This document shows positions 28,187 through 37,695 of a stretch of DNA of 64,000 nt, one piece after another; the stretch's first letter is position 1; each line of letters opens with the position of its first letter. Below the pieces are notes generated by a model. That model made no database searches. It saw nothing but the letters and a program-made list of their open reading frames with translations, and was not told where the DNA came from. The position numbers and the translations under genes were made by a program. The stretch lies in NCBI GenBank assembly GCA_026418015.1, contig JAOACE010000022.1:88888-152887 (forward strand). The letters run 5' to 3'. The DNA is from Leptospiraceae bacterium. GTDB taxonomy: Bacteria > Spirochaetota > Leptospiria > Leptospirales > Leptonemataceae.

Positions 28187-30109
28187 ATGCGAAATTATTT
28201 TATAGTTTTTTTGTGTCTTTTAGCTTATTGTGGTAATCCCGAAGAAGGTGGATATGTTCACGTTTCTATGATGGACAACTTTTTTTCTCCACCGCTTTCG
28301 AGAATTCCCAAAGGAGGAACGATTGAATTTATCAACAAAGGTTTAAACCCACACAATGCCATTGCGGTGGATAAATCTTGGTCCACAGAAAAAACCTTCG
28401 GTAAATTAGAAATGCTCTCTGGCGACAAAACAAGGGTTACTTACCCAGAAGAAGGTGTATTTCCTTATTATTGTTCTTTCCATGCAACACCCGATGGTAA
28501 GGTAGGAATGGTCGGTACCGTCGTTGTAGGAAATGTAGATTACATTCCCGAAAAATCGGGTAAAACCTTCAAAGCAGTAGAAAAATGGTCTGGCAAGACA
28601 CTCAAAGTACCACAGGATTATCCTACGATTCAAACTGCTGTGGATGCTTCCAACCCAGGAGACCTAATCTTAATCGACGAAGGTATCTATAAAGAAGAAG
28701 TAGTTATAACAACACCGTCGTTAATTCTTCGTGGAACCAACCGAAACAAAGTCATCATCGATGGAGAATTTGTTCGAGGCAATGGAATCATGATTGTAGG
28801 TGCAGATGGTGTTGCAGTAGAAAACCTTACTGTGCGAAATACAATCTTGAATGGAGTCTTCTGGACAGGTGTTAAAGGATATCGCGCTTCGTATGTAACA
28901 ACCCACAACACAGGCGATTATGGAATCTATGCCTTTGATTCTACCGATGGTATATTTGAACATTCTTATGCTTCTGGTTCTCCGGATTCCTCTTTTTATA
29001 TTGGACAATGTTATCCTTGTAAAGCGATTTTATACAACAACATAGGAGAAAATAGTGCACTTGGCTATTCGGGAACTAACTCTGGTGGCGATCTATACAT
29101 CATTTACAACATTTTTAAAAACAATTTTGTGGGCATTTTACCCAATACATTGGATAGTGAACTTCTACCACCTGGACGAGAAACAACAATGTGGGGAAAT
29201 ATCATTATAAACAATAACAATATCGATGCACCAGTAAAACCTCTTACTTGGCCATCTTTTGGAAATGGTATTTTAGTTGCTGGCGCGATAAAAAATCGTA
29301 TCGAAAAAAATTTGATTATCAACCATCCCAACCATGGTATTTTGATAATCCCGAACCTACAAGAAAATTTCTGGCTTTCTTATAAAAACATTGTAAAAGA
29401 TAACATTATCGTCAATTCTGGTCGTGCAGATATTTCTGTTGTGGGACCTGTTAGCTACGGAAATTGTTTCGAAAAAAATCAATTTAAAACATCTCTTCCT
29501 TTTGGGCTACAAATATGGAATCATTGTAAAAATCCCTTACGATATGTATTAGGTGGCGATCTCTCTATGATGATGGGTGGTATGGCAATGATGATAGAAG
29601 CAAAATTGAACCTCTTTCGCGCTGGTGATTGGAAAAAGCAACCACAACCTCCCGAACAACCAGAAATGCCCCAACAATTAAAAAATAGAATTGAACCAGC
29701 CATCAACGTTTTCGAAAAAAACAAACATCTTCTAAAAGAAATCAACTTTCATCCCGATGCAGAGAAATACTATAAAGAATACATTAAATCCCATCCGAAT
29801 TATTTAGGTTCCATTCAACCCGTAATACCTGTATCGCCTCTAACGTTTTTATTCCAGTATTTTGGTTTTATTCTGCCGTTTAGTTTATATGCCTGCTGGA
29901 CTCTTTTAGCTTTGTATGATCTACAACATTCCCAACAAAACAAAATTTTATGGAGCTGGATTTTAATCTTACTACCCTTTCTTGGCAGTTTAATCTATTT
30001 ATGGGGATTTCGACAAAACATTCCTAAATGGTTAACACTTACTACAACCATTACAGGTATTGCCATCTATTTCGTATTGTTAATTTTTAGTATTACGATT
30101 ATTTTTTAA
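28187..30109 (+). CDS. Cupredoxin - beta-helix - PLDc_N fusion lipoprotein
   Basis: 640 residues in three parts. After a signal with a lipobox-like LAYC (Cys15) comes a plastocyanin-type domain (about 22-115) with a blue-copper set His56, Cys96, His99 and Met108. Residues about 135-440 are a right-handed parallel beta-helix of the NosD/pectate-lyase type (YPTIQTAVDASNPGDLILID, then many NN-rich turns). A Pro/Gln linker near 490 leads to three transmembrane segments (about 553-640) resembling the PLDc_N domain (LYACWTLLALYDL, PFLGSLIYLWGF). It is probably membrane-anchored with the copper and helix parts in the periplasm. First gene of a tight operon with a PLDc_N protein and a multicopper oxidase, for which it may be an electron partner. 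Confidence 0.82.
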   Translation: MRNYFIVFLCLLAYCGNPEEGGYVHVSMMDNFFSPPLSRIPKGGTIEFINKGLNPHNAIAVDKSWSTEKTFGKLEMLSGDKTRVTYPEEGVFPYYCSFHATPDGKVGMVGTVVVGNVDYIPEKSGKTFKAVEKWSGKTLKVPQDYPTIQTAVDASNPGDLILIDEGIYKEEVVITTPSLILRGTNRNKVIIDGEFVRGNGIMIVGADGVAVENLTVRNTILNGVFWTGVKGYRASYVTTHNTGDYGIYAFDSTDGIFEHSYASGSPDSSFYIGQCYPCKAILYNNIGENSALGYSGTNSGGDLYIIYNIFKNNFVGILPNTLDSELLPPGRETTMWGNIIINNNNIDAPVKPLTWPSFGNGILVAGAIKNRIEKNLIINHPNHGILIIPNLQENFWLSYKNIVKDNIIVNSGRADISVVGPVSYGNCFEKNQFKTSLPFGLQIWNHCKNPLRYVLGGDLSMMMGGMAMMIEAKLNLFRAGDWKKQPQPPEQPEMPQQLKNRIEPAINVFEKNKHLLKEINFHPDAEKYYKEYIKSHPNYLGSIQPVIPVSPLTFLFQYFGFILPFSLYACWTLLALYDLQHSQQNKILWSWILILLPFLGSLIYLWGFRQNIPKWLTLTTTITGIAIYFVLLIFSITIIF

Positions 30110-30122
30110 AAGGAGCATAACC

Positions 30123-30425
30123 ATGAACGTAGAAACACCTTCCCTATTGGATTTAATCCTCAACTTTTATGGATATTATGTGCCATTTATATTGCTTGCA
30201 ATATGGGCACCTATGGCATTAATCGATTTGGCAAAAAGAAAAATAGAACCCAATAAGGGTATTCTTTGGAGCATTGCAATTGTAGGCTTACCCTTGATTG
30301 GAGCTGGTATTTATCACCTCTTTGGCAAAAGTGAGTTACCTAAGTGGTTTAACTATGTTTTTGTTTATGGTGGAATTGCGATTCTTGTAATTATGATCCT
30401 ACTTTCTTCTGTATTAAAGTATTAA
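30123..30425 (+). CDS. Small PLDc_N-domain membrane protein
   Basis: 100 residues with three hydrophobic segments. LLAIWAPMALIDLAKRK and the PLIGAGIYHLFGKSELP stretch match the PLDc_N two-helix domain (the N-terminal domain of cardiolipin synthases, here without any catalytic domain), and it resembles the C-terminal end of the preceding protein. AAGGAG lies before the ATG, 13 bases after the fusion gene, and one base separates its stop from the oxidase gene. Probably a membrane partner or anchor in the same complex; function not established. Confidence 0.75.
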   Translation: MNVETPSLLDLILNFYGYYVPFILLAIWAPMALIDLAKRKIEPNKGILWSIAIVGLPLIGAGIYHLFGKSELPKWFNYVFVYGGIAILVIMILLSSVLKY

Positions 30426-30426
30426 A

Positions 30427-31515
30427 ATGATTAACCGAAAGAATTTTTTTAAATTCATCTTAGGAGGATTAGGGCTGATTTCTCTATCTTCCCTTTTTTC
30501 TTTTTTTAAAAGAAACAGCTATTCTTCTAATGTTGTTTGTAATAATGAGCTTCCACCGAATCAAACAAATCAAGGTTATCTTTTTCCCTCTTTTGGAAAC
30601 GATAACGTAGGAGCTGGCCCAGGTTTAATTACCCATTCTCCCTACGGAAGCATGGTACATCCACCAGCTGGTTTAACTAGAACTACTCTTTCGCGTTTCG
30701 AAAATCCCTTTTCTATACCAAGAGAAGTAAACACGCAGTATTTACCTTCTTTTTCGGTTCTTCCATCGATCAAAACTTACGAAATCCATTCCATAGAACG
30801 TCCAATAAACGTTGCCCATAAGACCATTTTTTATGCTTGGACATTTAATGGAATGCTACCTGGTCCAATCATTCGCGCGCGATTAGGAGAAAAAATTCGA
30901 ATCAAATTCAAAAACATGTCGAAAGATCCTCATTCGATTCATTTTCATGGTAGTCATAGCGTAAGTATGGACGGATGGGAACCTATACCCCCCGGAAAAG
31001 AAACAGAATACATTATAGAAGCAAAGCCCATCGGTGTTCATCCCTATCATTGCCATGTTCCGCCAATTGCAGTGCATTTATCAAAAGGCCTTTTCGGTAC
31101 AATGATTGTTGATCCACCAGAAGGTCGTCCCCCAGCACACGAAGTTGTTTTAATCTTACACGGATATGATTTAAATGGCAGAGGCAAAAACGATATCTAC
31201 TGCTGGAATGGTATCGCCGGATATTACGAGCGATTCCCTATTCGCGTAAAAGTTGGCGAATTAGTTCGCGTTTATTTGATCAACATGTTAGAATATGATC
31301 CTATTGCATCCTTTCATCTACATGCACAAACCTTTGATGTTTATAGAACAGGATCAAAATTAACGCCGGATGAACATACCGATGTTGTAACATTAGGTCA
31401 AACAGAACGTTGCATCATCGAATTTCGTCTACCAGAAAAGGGGCGTTATATGTTCCATCCCCATCAGACCTACATGGCAGAACGCGGTGCGATGGGATGG
31501 TTTGTTGCAATATAG
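30427..31515 (+). CDS. Two-domain multicopper oxidase (type C)
   Basis: 362 residues with a Tat-like start (RKNFFKF then a hydrophobic stretch; RK instead of RR). Two cupredoxin domains. Trinuclear-centre ligands are all present as four HxH motifs: His172/174 (IHFHG), His208/210 around Cys209 (YHCHV), His297/299 (FHLHA) and His344/346 (FHPHQ). A type 1 copper site exists only in domain 1 (His169, Cys209, His217), with Leu222 where nitrite reductases have the Met ligand; domain 2 has Ala294 and Pro345 instead. That is the type C two-domain layout. Expected activity: oxidation of a metal or organic donor with O2. Last gene of the copper operon. Confidence 0.88.
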   Translation: MINRKNFFKFILGGLGLISLSSLFSFFKRNSYSSNVVCNNELPPNQTNQGYLFPSFGNDNVGAGPGLITHSPYGSMVHPPAGLTRTTLSRFENPFSIPREVNTQYLPSFSVLPSIKTYEIHSIERPINVAHKTIFYAWTFNGMLPGPIIRARLGEKIRIKFKNMSKDPHSIHFHGSHSVSMDGWEPIPPGKETEYIIEAKPIGVHPYHCHVPPIAVHLSKGLFGTMIVDPPEGRPPAHEVVLILHGYDLNGRGKNDIYCWNGIAGYYERFPIRVKVGELVRVYLINMLEYDPIASFHLHAQTFDVYRTGSKLTPDEHTDVVTLGQTERCIIEFRLPEKGRYMFHPHQTYMAERGAMGWFVAI

Positions 31516-31517
31516 TT

Positions 31518-32108
31518 TTATTCATAAGATTCTTGCCGTCCTTCGATGATTTGCAAAAGCACTAACGAGGCAATTGCTAATTCTAACGGAAAATCTGGGT
31601 TCATAGAAAAATCTGCATAATATTGTGCAATAAAAGGATTAAAAGTTTGTTGTAAGATACCTGATAGTTTTTCTTTGTAATAGATTTCAAATTTTTGTGG
31701 GATAAAATTCGTTAAATATCGTCTTAAAAAAGCTTTAAACAAACTATCTTCTTGGATAATTCCCACTACTTTATTTTCAGCATCAAGAATCTTCCACGAA
31801 TCTCTCCATATAGATTTTAAGAATTCGCGTTTTATTGCTCCTATTTTGATTTCTTGTTCGTTTTGTAGCTTATAAACATTGTATTTTGTACCTAAATCCA
31901 GAATACTTTCTGCTTTAATACGAGCATAAACTTCGTTCAAAGATTCATCTTTATAGATAAAAATATCTTCTTTTAGTTTAAAAGCTTTTTGCTTAACATA
32001 ATACAATAATTGTTTTTTATCTCTGTCATAAATACGGATTTCTCCACCAAAGATTTTAAAAAACTTTTTTCTGGAATAAAAATTCCGAATCTCTTGATAA
32101 TTTTCCAT
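31518..32108 (-). CDS. LURP-one-related / scramblase-like protein
   Basis: 196 residues with the LOR (tubby-like) pattern: KKFFKIFGGEIRIYDRDKKQ, LLYYVKQKAFKLKEDIFIY, then YARIKAESILDLGTKYNVY and a DAENKVVGIIQED repeat of the strand motif. The final segment FPLELAIASLVLLQI is a hydrophobic helix, as in phospholipid-scramblase-like proteins. The family is probably membrane-associated and its role in bacteria is unknown. It converges on the oxidase gene with a 2-base gap. Confidence 0.75.
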   Translation of the reverse strand: MENYQEIRNFYSRKKFFKIFGGEIRIYDRDKKQLLYYVKQKAFKLKEDIFIYKDESLNEVYARIKAESILDLGTKYNVYKLQNEQEIKIGAIKREFLKSIWRDSWKILDAENKVVGIIQEDSLFKAFLRRYLTNFIPQKFEIYYKEKLSGILQQTFNPFIAQYYADFSMNPDFPLELAIASLVLLQIIEGRQESYE

Positions 32109-32288
32109 ATGGTAGTCATTAATTAGTATATTTTTTCCGACAACAATAAAATTTTATTTTCAAAAATCATCTTTTAAAGTAAGCTTACATATTAATTAAA
32201 ATTTAATATTTAAAATAATATATAAACTTTGTATAGTATCGAATAAAAAAAGATTGAAATTATATTAAAATGATTTTTATGTTATTTT

Positions 32289-33245
32289 ATGAGTAATACA
32301 ATACGAGAATTCTTACAAAAAAAGATTCAAAAATCCATCAAAAAAATTTTTAAGTATGATATAATAAACATCGAAAAAGACTACGACAGCGAATTAATCC
32401 ATAAATATAGAATCGCAATACGAAGGCTTCGTTCGCTACTAGAAGAATTCATCAACGAAATCAAAATCGATTTGGATATCATCGATGATTTACGATCAGT
32501 TTTTAGAAAAGCAGGCAAAATTAGAGACTACGACATCCTAATAGAAAACTTAGAAAAATATCATAACGAAATAAAAGAACTAAAAGTAGATATAGATTTA
32601 GAACCCCTAATAGCAGAATTAAAACAAGAATTCGAAAAAAGAAGAAAAAAACAAATCAAAAACTTCGAAGAGTTTCTCGAATCAAAAAAATATAAAAATA
32701 TCGTCGAAGAATTAGAAATATTAAAAGAAAATATAGAATTCAAAAATTTTTATATATCCGATTCTGATAGTTTTTCTGTCGCTTATCTAGTTGCATCAAA
32801 ATTTTTTAGGTTGATATCTCATAGCTATTGGAAAGTAAATATCTATGACATTAAAGCCTTACACCACCTCCGAAGACAAATTAAACGCACAAGATACTAC
32901 ATGGAAATATTAAAAAAATTTTATAAAAAAAATAATGAATATAAAAATATTCTTGAACGATTAAAAAATTTACAAGACTTAGCAGGTGCTTTGGTGGATA
33001 TATATATTCTAAAAGACGAATTAGAAAAGTTCCAAAAGAAATATTTGCCAGATATTTATGAAGAAAACGATATGCAATTAAAGCTACAAAAATTTGGTTT
33101 TTGGCTACAAGAAAAAGAAGATCAAATATTCCAACAATGGAACCAAGAAAAAGAAGATTTCTTTCTGCATAAAGATTTTTATCTAAGTGTAATCCTAGAA
33201 AATTGCGACATCCAAAACATAAAAGCAAAAGAGATAGAAGATTGA
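32289..33245 (+). CDS. CHAD-domain protein
   Basis: 318 residues, all helical, with the repeated basic histidine motif of CHAD domains: HKYRIAIRRLRSLLEEF near residue 35, FRKAGKIRDYDILIENL, and HHLRRQIKRTRYYMEIL near 200. CHAD domains bind inorganic polyphosphate through these His/Arg/Lys residues and often accompany CYTH or Ppk genes, none of which is seen here. No Shine-Dalgarno is visible. Its stop directly abuts the stop of the convergent FAD-oxidase gene. Confidence 0.87.
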   Translation: MSNTIREFLQKKIQKSIKKIFKYDIINIEKDYDSELIHKYRIAIRRLRSLLEEFINEIKIDLDIIDDLRSVFRKAGKIRDYDILIENLEKYHNEIKELKVDIDLEPLIAELKQEFEKRRKKQIKNFEEFLESKKYKNIVEELEILKENIEFKNFYISDSDSFSVAYLVASKFFRLISHSYWKVNIYDIKALHHLRRQIKRTRYYMEILKKFYKKNNEYKNILERLKNLQDLAGALVDIYILKDELEKFQKKYLPDIYEENDMQLKLQKFGFWLQEKEDQIFQQWNQEKEDFFLHKDFYLSVILENCDIQNIKAKEIED

Positions 33246-34643
33246 TTATAAATCGAAGATTTTTCCGGGGTTTAGTATATTGTTGGGATCAAAAATCTTT
33301 TTTATGCTCTTCATATATTCGATTTCTTCGGGTGAACGTGTGTACAACAAATAAGGCTTTTTTAACAAACCAATACCGTGTTCTGCACTAATAGAACCGT
33401 TGTAATGTTTGATCATACCATAGAGTTGTAGATCGAATTCTTGCATCTCTTTTTTAAACTGATTTATATCTTTTTCGTAAGAAGTTAATAAATTTACATG
33501 AATATTGCCATCTCCCGCATGCCCAAACAAAAATAATTGATAATCTTTATAATGTTGATTTACTAAATCTTTTATATTTTTTATAAATTGATCCATATAA
33601 CTAATGGGGATAGAAATATCATTTTTATGGAATCTACCAGACATTGCAACAGCTTCGCTAATATCTTCGCGAAAACGAAAAAAACCTTTTTTTATGCTTT
33701 CGGTGGTTGAATACAATACATCGATGCTAAAATCCGCGATAGAATTGATAAAATCCATATAAGGTATTTCTTCTTCTTGATGGATTTCTGCTTCTATCAA
33801 AACGTACCAAACATCAGAAGCTACATTTGAAAAAGGATTTGTTAGCTGGTGCTTACTACAAACAAGCTCCATACAAGAAGAATCAAAAACCTCGAAACAC
33901 AAAATTTCTTTGATATGATGCTTGGACTCTTTTAAACATTCTAGTACATCGCTAAAATTTTTACAAGAAATCAAAAAAACAACAGTATTTTTTGGAATTT
34001 GTGTTAAAAGTAATGTTGCCTTCGTAATAATGCCTAAGGTTCCTTCTGAGCCAATAAAAAGTTGTTTTAAATCGTAGCCTGTATTGTTTTTGATTAGTTT
34101 TCCCCAAAAGTTTAAAACTTCCCCTTTGCCTGTTACAACTTCTATTCCCGATACCCAATTTCTTAAAGGTCCATAACGAATCACTCTTATTCCACCTGCA
34201 TTCGTTGCAATATTTCCACCAATCAGAGAAGAATAAGACGAAGCGAAATCTACGGGAAAATAAAAATGATGTTCTTTCGCTTTTTCTTGTAAATGTTTGG
34301 TAATGACACCTGCTTCACATGTGATTGCTGGCAGAGTTGCATCGAATTCTAAGATGCGATTCATCTTGCTTAAAGAAATAATGACTTCTTGGTTTGTTGC
34401 AACTGCTCCACCAGAATATCCTGTACGTCCTCCAGATGGCACAAGAGGAATTTTATACTGATTTGCTAATAAAACAATTTTTTGTACTTCTTCGGTGGAT
34501 TTTGGGAAAACAATACAACTGCCATTGGGTTCAAAATCCTTTGTTCTATCCAACGAATAGAATAAAACGTCTTCTTTTTCTAGAAGAATCTGATTTTTAT
34601 CTAAGAAACTCGATAAATCTTTTAAAAAAGCTTCGAAATCCAT
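33246..34643 (-). CDS. FAD-linked oxidase, GlcD/D-lactate dehydrogenase type
   Basis: 465-residue flavoprotein that oxidises a 2-hydroxyacid. The PCMH-type FAD-binding domain shows VPSGGRTGYSGGAV near residue 64, GGNIATNAGGIRVIRYGPLR near 140 and FIGSEGTLGIITKATLLL near 190. The C-terminal FAD-oxidase domain ends with ISAEHGIGLLKK and DPNNILNPGKIF. GlcD, D-lactate and D-2-hydroxyglutarate dehydrogenases share these motifs, so the substrate is open. No GlcE/GlcF subunits are nearby. It follows yqeY with a 2-base gap. Confidence 0.88.
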   Translation of the reverse strand: MDFEAFLKDLSSFLDKNQILLEKEDVLFYSLDRTKDFEPNGSCIVFPKSTEEVQKIVLLANQYKIPLVPSGGRTGYSGGAVATNQEVIISLSKMNRILEFDATLPAITCEAGVITKHLQEKAKEHHFYFPVDFASSYSSLIGGNIATNAGGIRVIRYGPLRNWVSGIEVVTGKGEVLNFWGKLIKNNTGYDLKQLFIGSEGTLGIITKATLLLTQIPKNTVVFLISCKNFSDVLECLKESKHHIKEILCFEVFDSSCMELVCSKHQLTNPFSNVASDVWYVLIEAEIHQEEEIPYMDFINSIADFSIDVLYSTTESIKKGFFRFREDISEAVAMSGRFHKNDISIPISYMDQFIKNIKDLVNQHYKDYQLFLFGHAGDGNIHVNLLTSYEKDINQFKKEMQEFDLQLYGMIKHYNGSISAEHGIGLLKKPYLLYTRSPEEIEYMKSIKKIFDPNNILNPGKIFDL

Positions 34644-34645
34644 TC

Positions 34646-35095
34646 TTAGCCCAACACTTCTTTGGCAATCTGAGATGCAGTTTTGCCATCAAACTGATCA
34701 GGATAGTGTTCTTTTAGGTACTTCATTGCTTCGCCGACGTTTTTTGCACCACTCTTTTGAATGATTTCTTTTAACTCTTCTTTTGATAATTGCTTTGGCA
34801 AAAATTCTAACAATATCTTTTTTTCTAATTCGGCTTGTTCCATTGCCTCTTGGGAAAGTTTACCAGCTTTTCCTAGTTCAAGGTTTTCTTCGATTCCTTT
34901 TAGAAATTTTTTTACTACCTGAATTACATCTTGATCATTGGGCTCTCTGTGACCATCATCAATTGCAATGGTTTTAACCTGAGAAAGAACCGTAGAAAGA
35001 AGCGATGCTTTTACTTGATCTTTATCCTTTCTTGCTTGGAGGGATTCTTTTTTTAACTTTTCTAATAACATATTATCGATTTTCTTAAAATTCAT
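34646..35095 (-). CDS. yqeY: GatB/YqeY domain protein
   Basis: 149 residues of the YqeY family, a helical domain also found at the C-terminus of GatB and thought to contact tRNA. The family pattern is clear: EKLKKESLQARKDKDQVKAS, LLSTVLSQVK, EKKILLEFLPKQLSKEEL and VGEAMKYLKEHYPDQFDGK. Translation may start at 35095 or at the internal ATG at 35071, which would bring the length closer to other members. It sits between the GT-C-like gene and the FAD-oxidase gene in one minus-strand group. Precise role unknown. Confidence 0.85.
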   Translation of the reverse strand: MNFKKIDNMLLEKLKKESLQARKDKDQVKASLLSTVLSQVKTIAIDDGHREPNDQDVIQVVKKFLKGIEENLELGKAGKLSQEAMEQAELEKKILLEFLPKQLSKEELKEIIQKSGAKNVGEAMKYLKEHYPDQFDGKTASQIAKEVLG

Positions 35096-35107
35096 GGTTT
35101 GTCAATT

Positions 35108-36625
35108 TTATTTAAGATAGATCTGATAATCAAAATAATAGAGTACTTTTAGATTATCTTCTATCTTTATTTCTGGCATTTGATAATTATTATGAATTTT
35201 TTTTATAAATAATGTTTTTAAAGGATTTTTACAATCAAATTCTTTGCCAAACATAAATAGCCAGTTTTTATCTACACATACAGGGATATGATTTTTGTAT
35301 AAATCTAACACGATTCCACTTGCAACTACCCAGTTATTATGGTGCTCATCCATAAAACCCCATTCTATTTTATGCTCAACATTGGGATCGAACACAAATT
35401 GTTTTTTGATTTCTTTTAAAACCAAAGATTCTTGGTAAAAACCTTTATTTTGATTCCATGCTTTATATCCTAAACGAAAAAAAAGTAAAAATATCAATAA
35501 AATTATTATATAAATATTTTTATAATTTTCTTTAAATATATTTTCCTCAAATAAAAGTATTATTACCATCAATATATATAAAGAAGCTATACTATAATAA
35601 AACCAAGATAAATAATGTAGCAAATCGTAAGGAATTTTTACGATATAAAAAAACAATAAAACAGTCTGAATTAGGCTAAATCTATATAAATATTTTATAA
35701 ATAAATTTTCTGTTTTTTTTAATCGATTGTACAAAAATAAGTTGACGGATAAAAAAATCATCCATCCTAAAAAAGAATAAGCTTTACCAAAAATAAAAAT
35801 AGACCAGAGTTCCCCAAAGTATTTTATCACTTCGTTGCCTTTTCTTAAAGAACTGGTTTTTCGAGAAACCTCGATAATTTTAAAGATATTATTGTCTGGA
35901 TAGTTGATAAAAAATTCATAAATTATGGGTAAAAACGATAAGGTAAGCCATAAAATAGAAAAACAGATCCATAATACACTTTTTTTATTTATCGCGATAC
36001 GATTTTTGTAGAAAAACCAAATCAACCCAAAAAAAGAAAATAAACCAGCATAAATCATTCCCGAAAGATGGTTGCTTAAAATCATCGATAAAGAAAGAGA
36101 TAGATAAAAAAATAATTCGTATCGATGGCTTTCTACAAAAAGGGTTGTTAAAGAGATCATCAAAAGTAGCAAAGGAAAAATGATGATTACAGGTCCCCAT
36201 ACATCAAAAAGCAAAGAAAATGAGGTATTATTGAGGTTTTCTAAAAGGATTAAATAAATCAACAAAAAAATCCATCTTATGTTGTCCGAAACACTTTTAG
36301 GGAATGCATCGAAGATCAAAACTAAAAACAAGAAATTGATCAATAACTGCGCAATATAATAATAAAAGCTAACGGAATTTACAGGAAAGAATACCAAGAA
36401 TTTTAAGAAAGGCTCTAAGAAGGCATAAAGATAAAATATAACAGGACCAGGATGAAAAAACCCCATACGCGAATATGGTCCTAAGTATTCATTGAACTGT
36501 TTTGCAAATTCCACTTTTAGCGAAATTAGAGCTACATCTCCAAAGTCTAAATAAAAATCTTTTAAAATCGATACATTCAAAACAAGATAAATTATAAACA
36601 AAACAAAAAAAAGAATCTTTTTCAT
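35108..36625 (-). CDS. GT-C-like multi-pass membrane protein
   Basis: 505 residues with about 11 hydrophobic segments followed by a soluble C-terminal tail of about 90 residues. The first periplasmic loop has an acidic DFGDVAL and then GPYSRMGFFHPGPVIFYLYA, a pattern known from GT-C-type (dolichyl-phosphate-mannosyltransferase-like) membrane proteins. A role in transferring lipid-linked sugars is plausible, and an LPS heptose gene (hldD) is divergent next door. No donor-specific motif can be read, so the function stays tentative. Confidence 0.65.
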   Translation of the reverse strand: MKKILFFVLFIIYLVLNVSILKDFYLDFGDVALISLKVEFAKQFNEYLGPYSRMGFFHPGPVIFYLYAFLEPFLKFLVFFPVNSVSFYYYIAQLLINFLFLVLIFDAFPKSVSDNIRWIFLLIYLILLENLNNTSFSLLFDVWGPVIIIFPLLLLMISLTTLFVESHRYELFFYLSLSLSMILSNHLSGMIYAGLFSFFGLIWFFYKNRIAINKKSVLWICFSILWLTLSFLPIIYEFFINYPDNNIFKIIEVSRKTSSLRKGNEVIKYFGELWSIFIFGKAYSFLGWMIFLSVNLFLYNRLKKTENLFIKYLYRFSLIQTVLLFFYIVKIPYDLLHYLSWFYYSIASLYILMVIILLFEENIFKENYKNIYIIILLIFLLFFRLGYKAWNQNKGFYQESLVLKEIKKQFVFDPNVEHKIEWGFMDEHHNNWVVASGIVLDLYKNHIPVCVDKNWLFMFGKEFDCKNPLKTLFIKKIHNNYQMPEIKIEDNLKVLYYFDYQIYLK

Positions 36626-36714
36626 TTCTTGCCATTTTTTTTTAAGTTTTATAATTTCAATTGATTTCGTTAAAGCACTTTACAATAAAATTATTTTAAA
36701 ATTCCTGTTTATTT

Positions 36715-37695
36715 ATGTATTTGGTCACAGGTGCAGCTGGTCTAATTGGAAGTGCTGTTGTCCGAGAATTAAACCAACAAGGGATAAACGAAATTATTTG
36801 TGTAGATCATCTTTCTACATCTATCAAATGGAAAAATTTAGTTCGTCTAAAATTCTCTGATTATTACGAAAAAGATGATTTTTTAAACCTTATAGAAAAC
36901 GATTCTTTCTGGAAAAAGATTCAAGGTATTATCCATTTAGGAGCATGTAGTTCTACAACTGAACAAGATGCATCGTATTTAATCAAGAATAATTTTGAAT
37001 ATTCCAAAAAGATTGCCCAACAAGCCCTAAAACACAACATAAGAATGATTTATGCATCGAGTGCTGCAACTTATGGTAATGGCGAAAATGGTTTCGATGA
37101 TGATTTAGAAAAAATCGAAACATTAAGGCCATTGAATCCTTATGGTTATTCTAAACATCTTTTTGATCTATGGCTAAAACATCAAGGATACTTTAAAAAT
37201 TCTCTTTTTGTTGGGTTAAAATATTTCAATGTTTTTGGACCTAATGAATACCATAAAGGAAATATGCAATCGATGGTGCTAAAAGGTTTTAGACAAATCC
37301 AAAAAGAAGGAAAAATCAAACTATTTAAAAGTTATCATCCCAATTATGAACACGGAAAACAAATGCGAGACTTTCTTTATGTAAAAGATGCAGCAAAGAT
37401 GACTATCTTTTTCTTGTTAGAAGCAAAACAAGCATCTGGCATTTTTAACATTGGAAGTGGTAAAGCTTCTACTTGGTTGGATTTAGCAAATGCAATTTTC
37501 GATGCAATGGGTTTAAAACCAAACATTGAATTGATCGAAATGCCCGAAGAATTAAAAAAAGCTTATCAATATTTTACAGAAGCCCCCATCAAGAGATTAA
37601 GAGATTCTGGCTATCAATATCCTATTACAACATTAAAAGAAGCAATCTTCGATTATGTAAAAAATTATTTGTTAAAAGGCGAAGAACATGCATAG
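36715..37695 (+). CDS. hldD: ADP-L-glycero-D-manno-heptose 6-epimerase
   Basis: 326-residue extended SDR that converts ADP-D,D-heptose to ADP-L,D-heptose for the LPS inner core. NAD(P)-binding TGAAGLIG (residues 5-12), the HldD-typical HLGACSSTTEQD near 75, catalytic Tyr143 and Lys147 (YGYSK) and VFGPNEYHKGNMQS near 180 are all present. It shows that the organism makes heptose-containing LPS. No Shine-Dalgarno is evident. Its end overlaps the next gene by 8 bases. Confidence 0.92.
   Translation: MYLVTGAAGLIGSAVVRELNQQGINEIICVDHLSTSIKWKNLVRLKFSDYYEKDDFLNLIENDSFWKKIQGIIHLGACSSTTEQDASYLIKNNFEYSKKIAQQALKHNIRMIYASSAATYGNGENGFDDDLEKIETLRPLNPYGYSKHLFDLWLKHQGYFKNSLFVGLKYFNVFGPNEYHKGNMQSMVLKGFRQIQKEGKIKLFKSYHPNYEHGKQMRDFLYVKDAAKMTIFFLLEAKQASGIFNIGSGKASTWLDLANAIFDAMGLKPNIELIEMPEELKKAYQYFTEAPIKRLRDSGYQYPITTLKEAIFDYVKNYLLKGEEHA

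Noticed and set aside
30427..31515. Copper nitrite reductase (NirK)
   Set aside because: Four HxH motifs build a trinuclear oxygen-reducing centre and the Met axial ligand is Leu; NirK has single type 2 His ligands instead.
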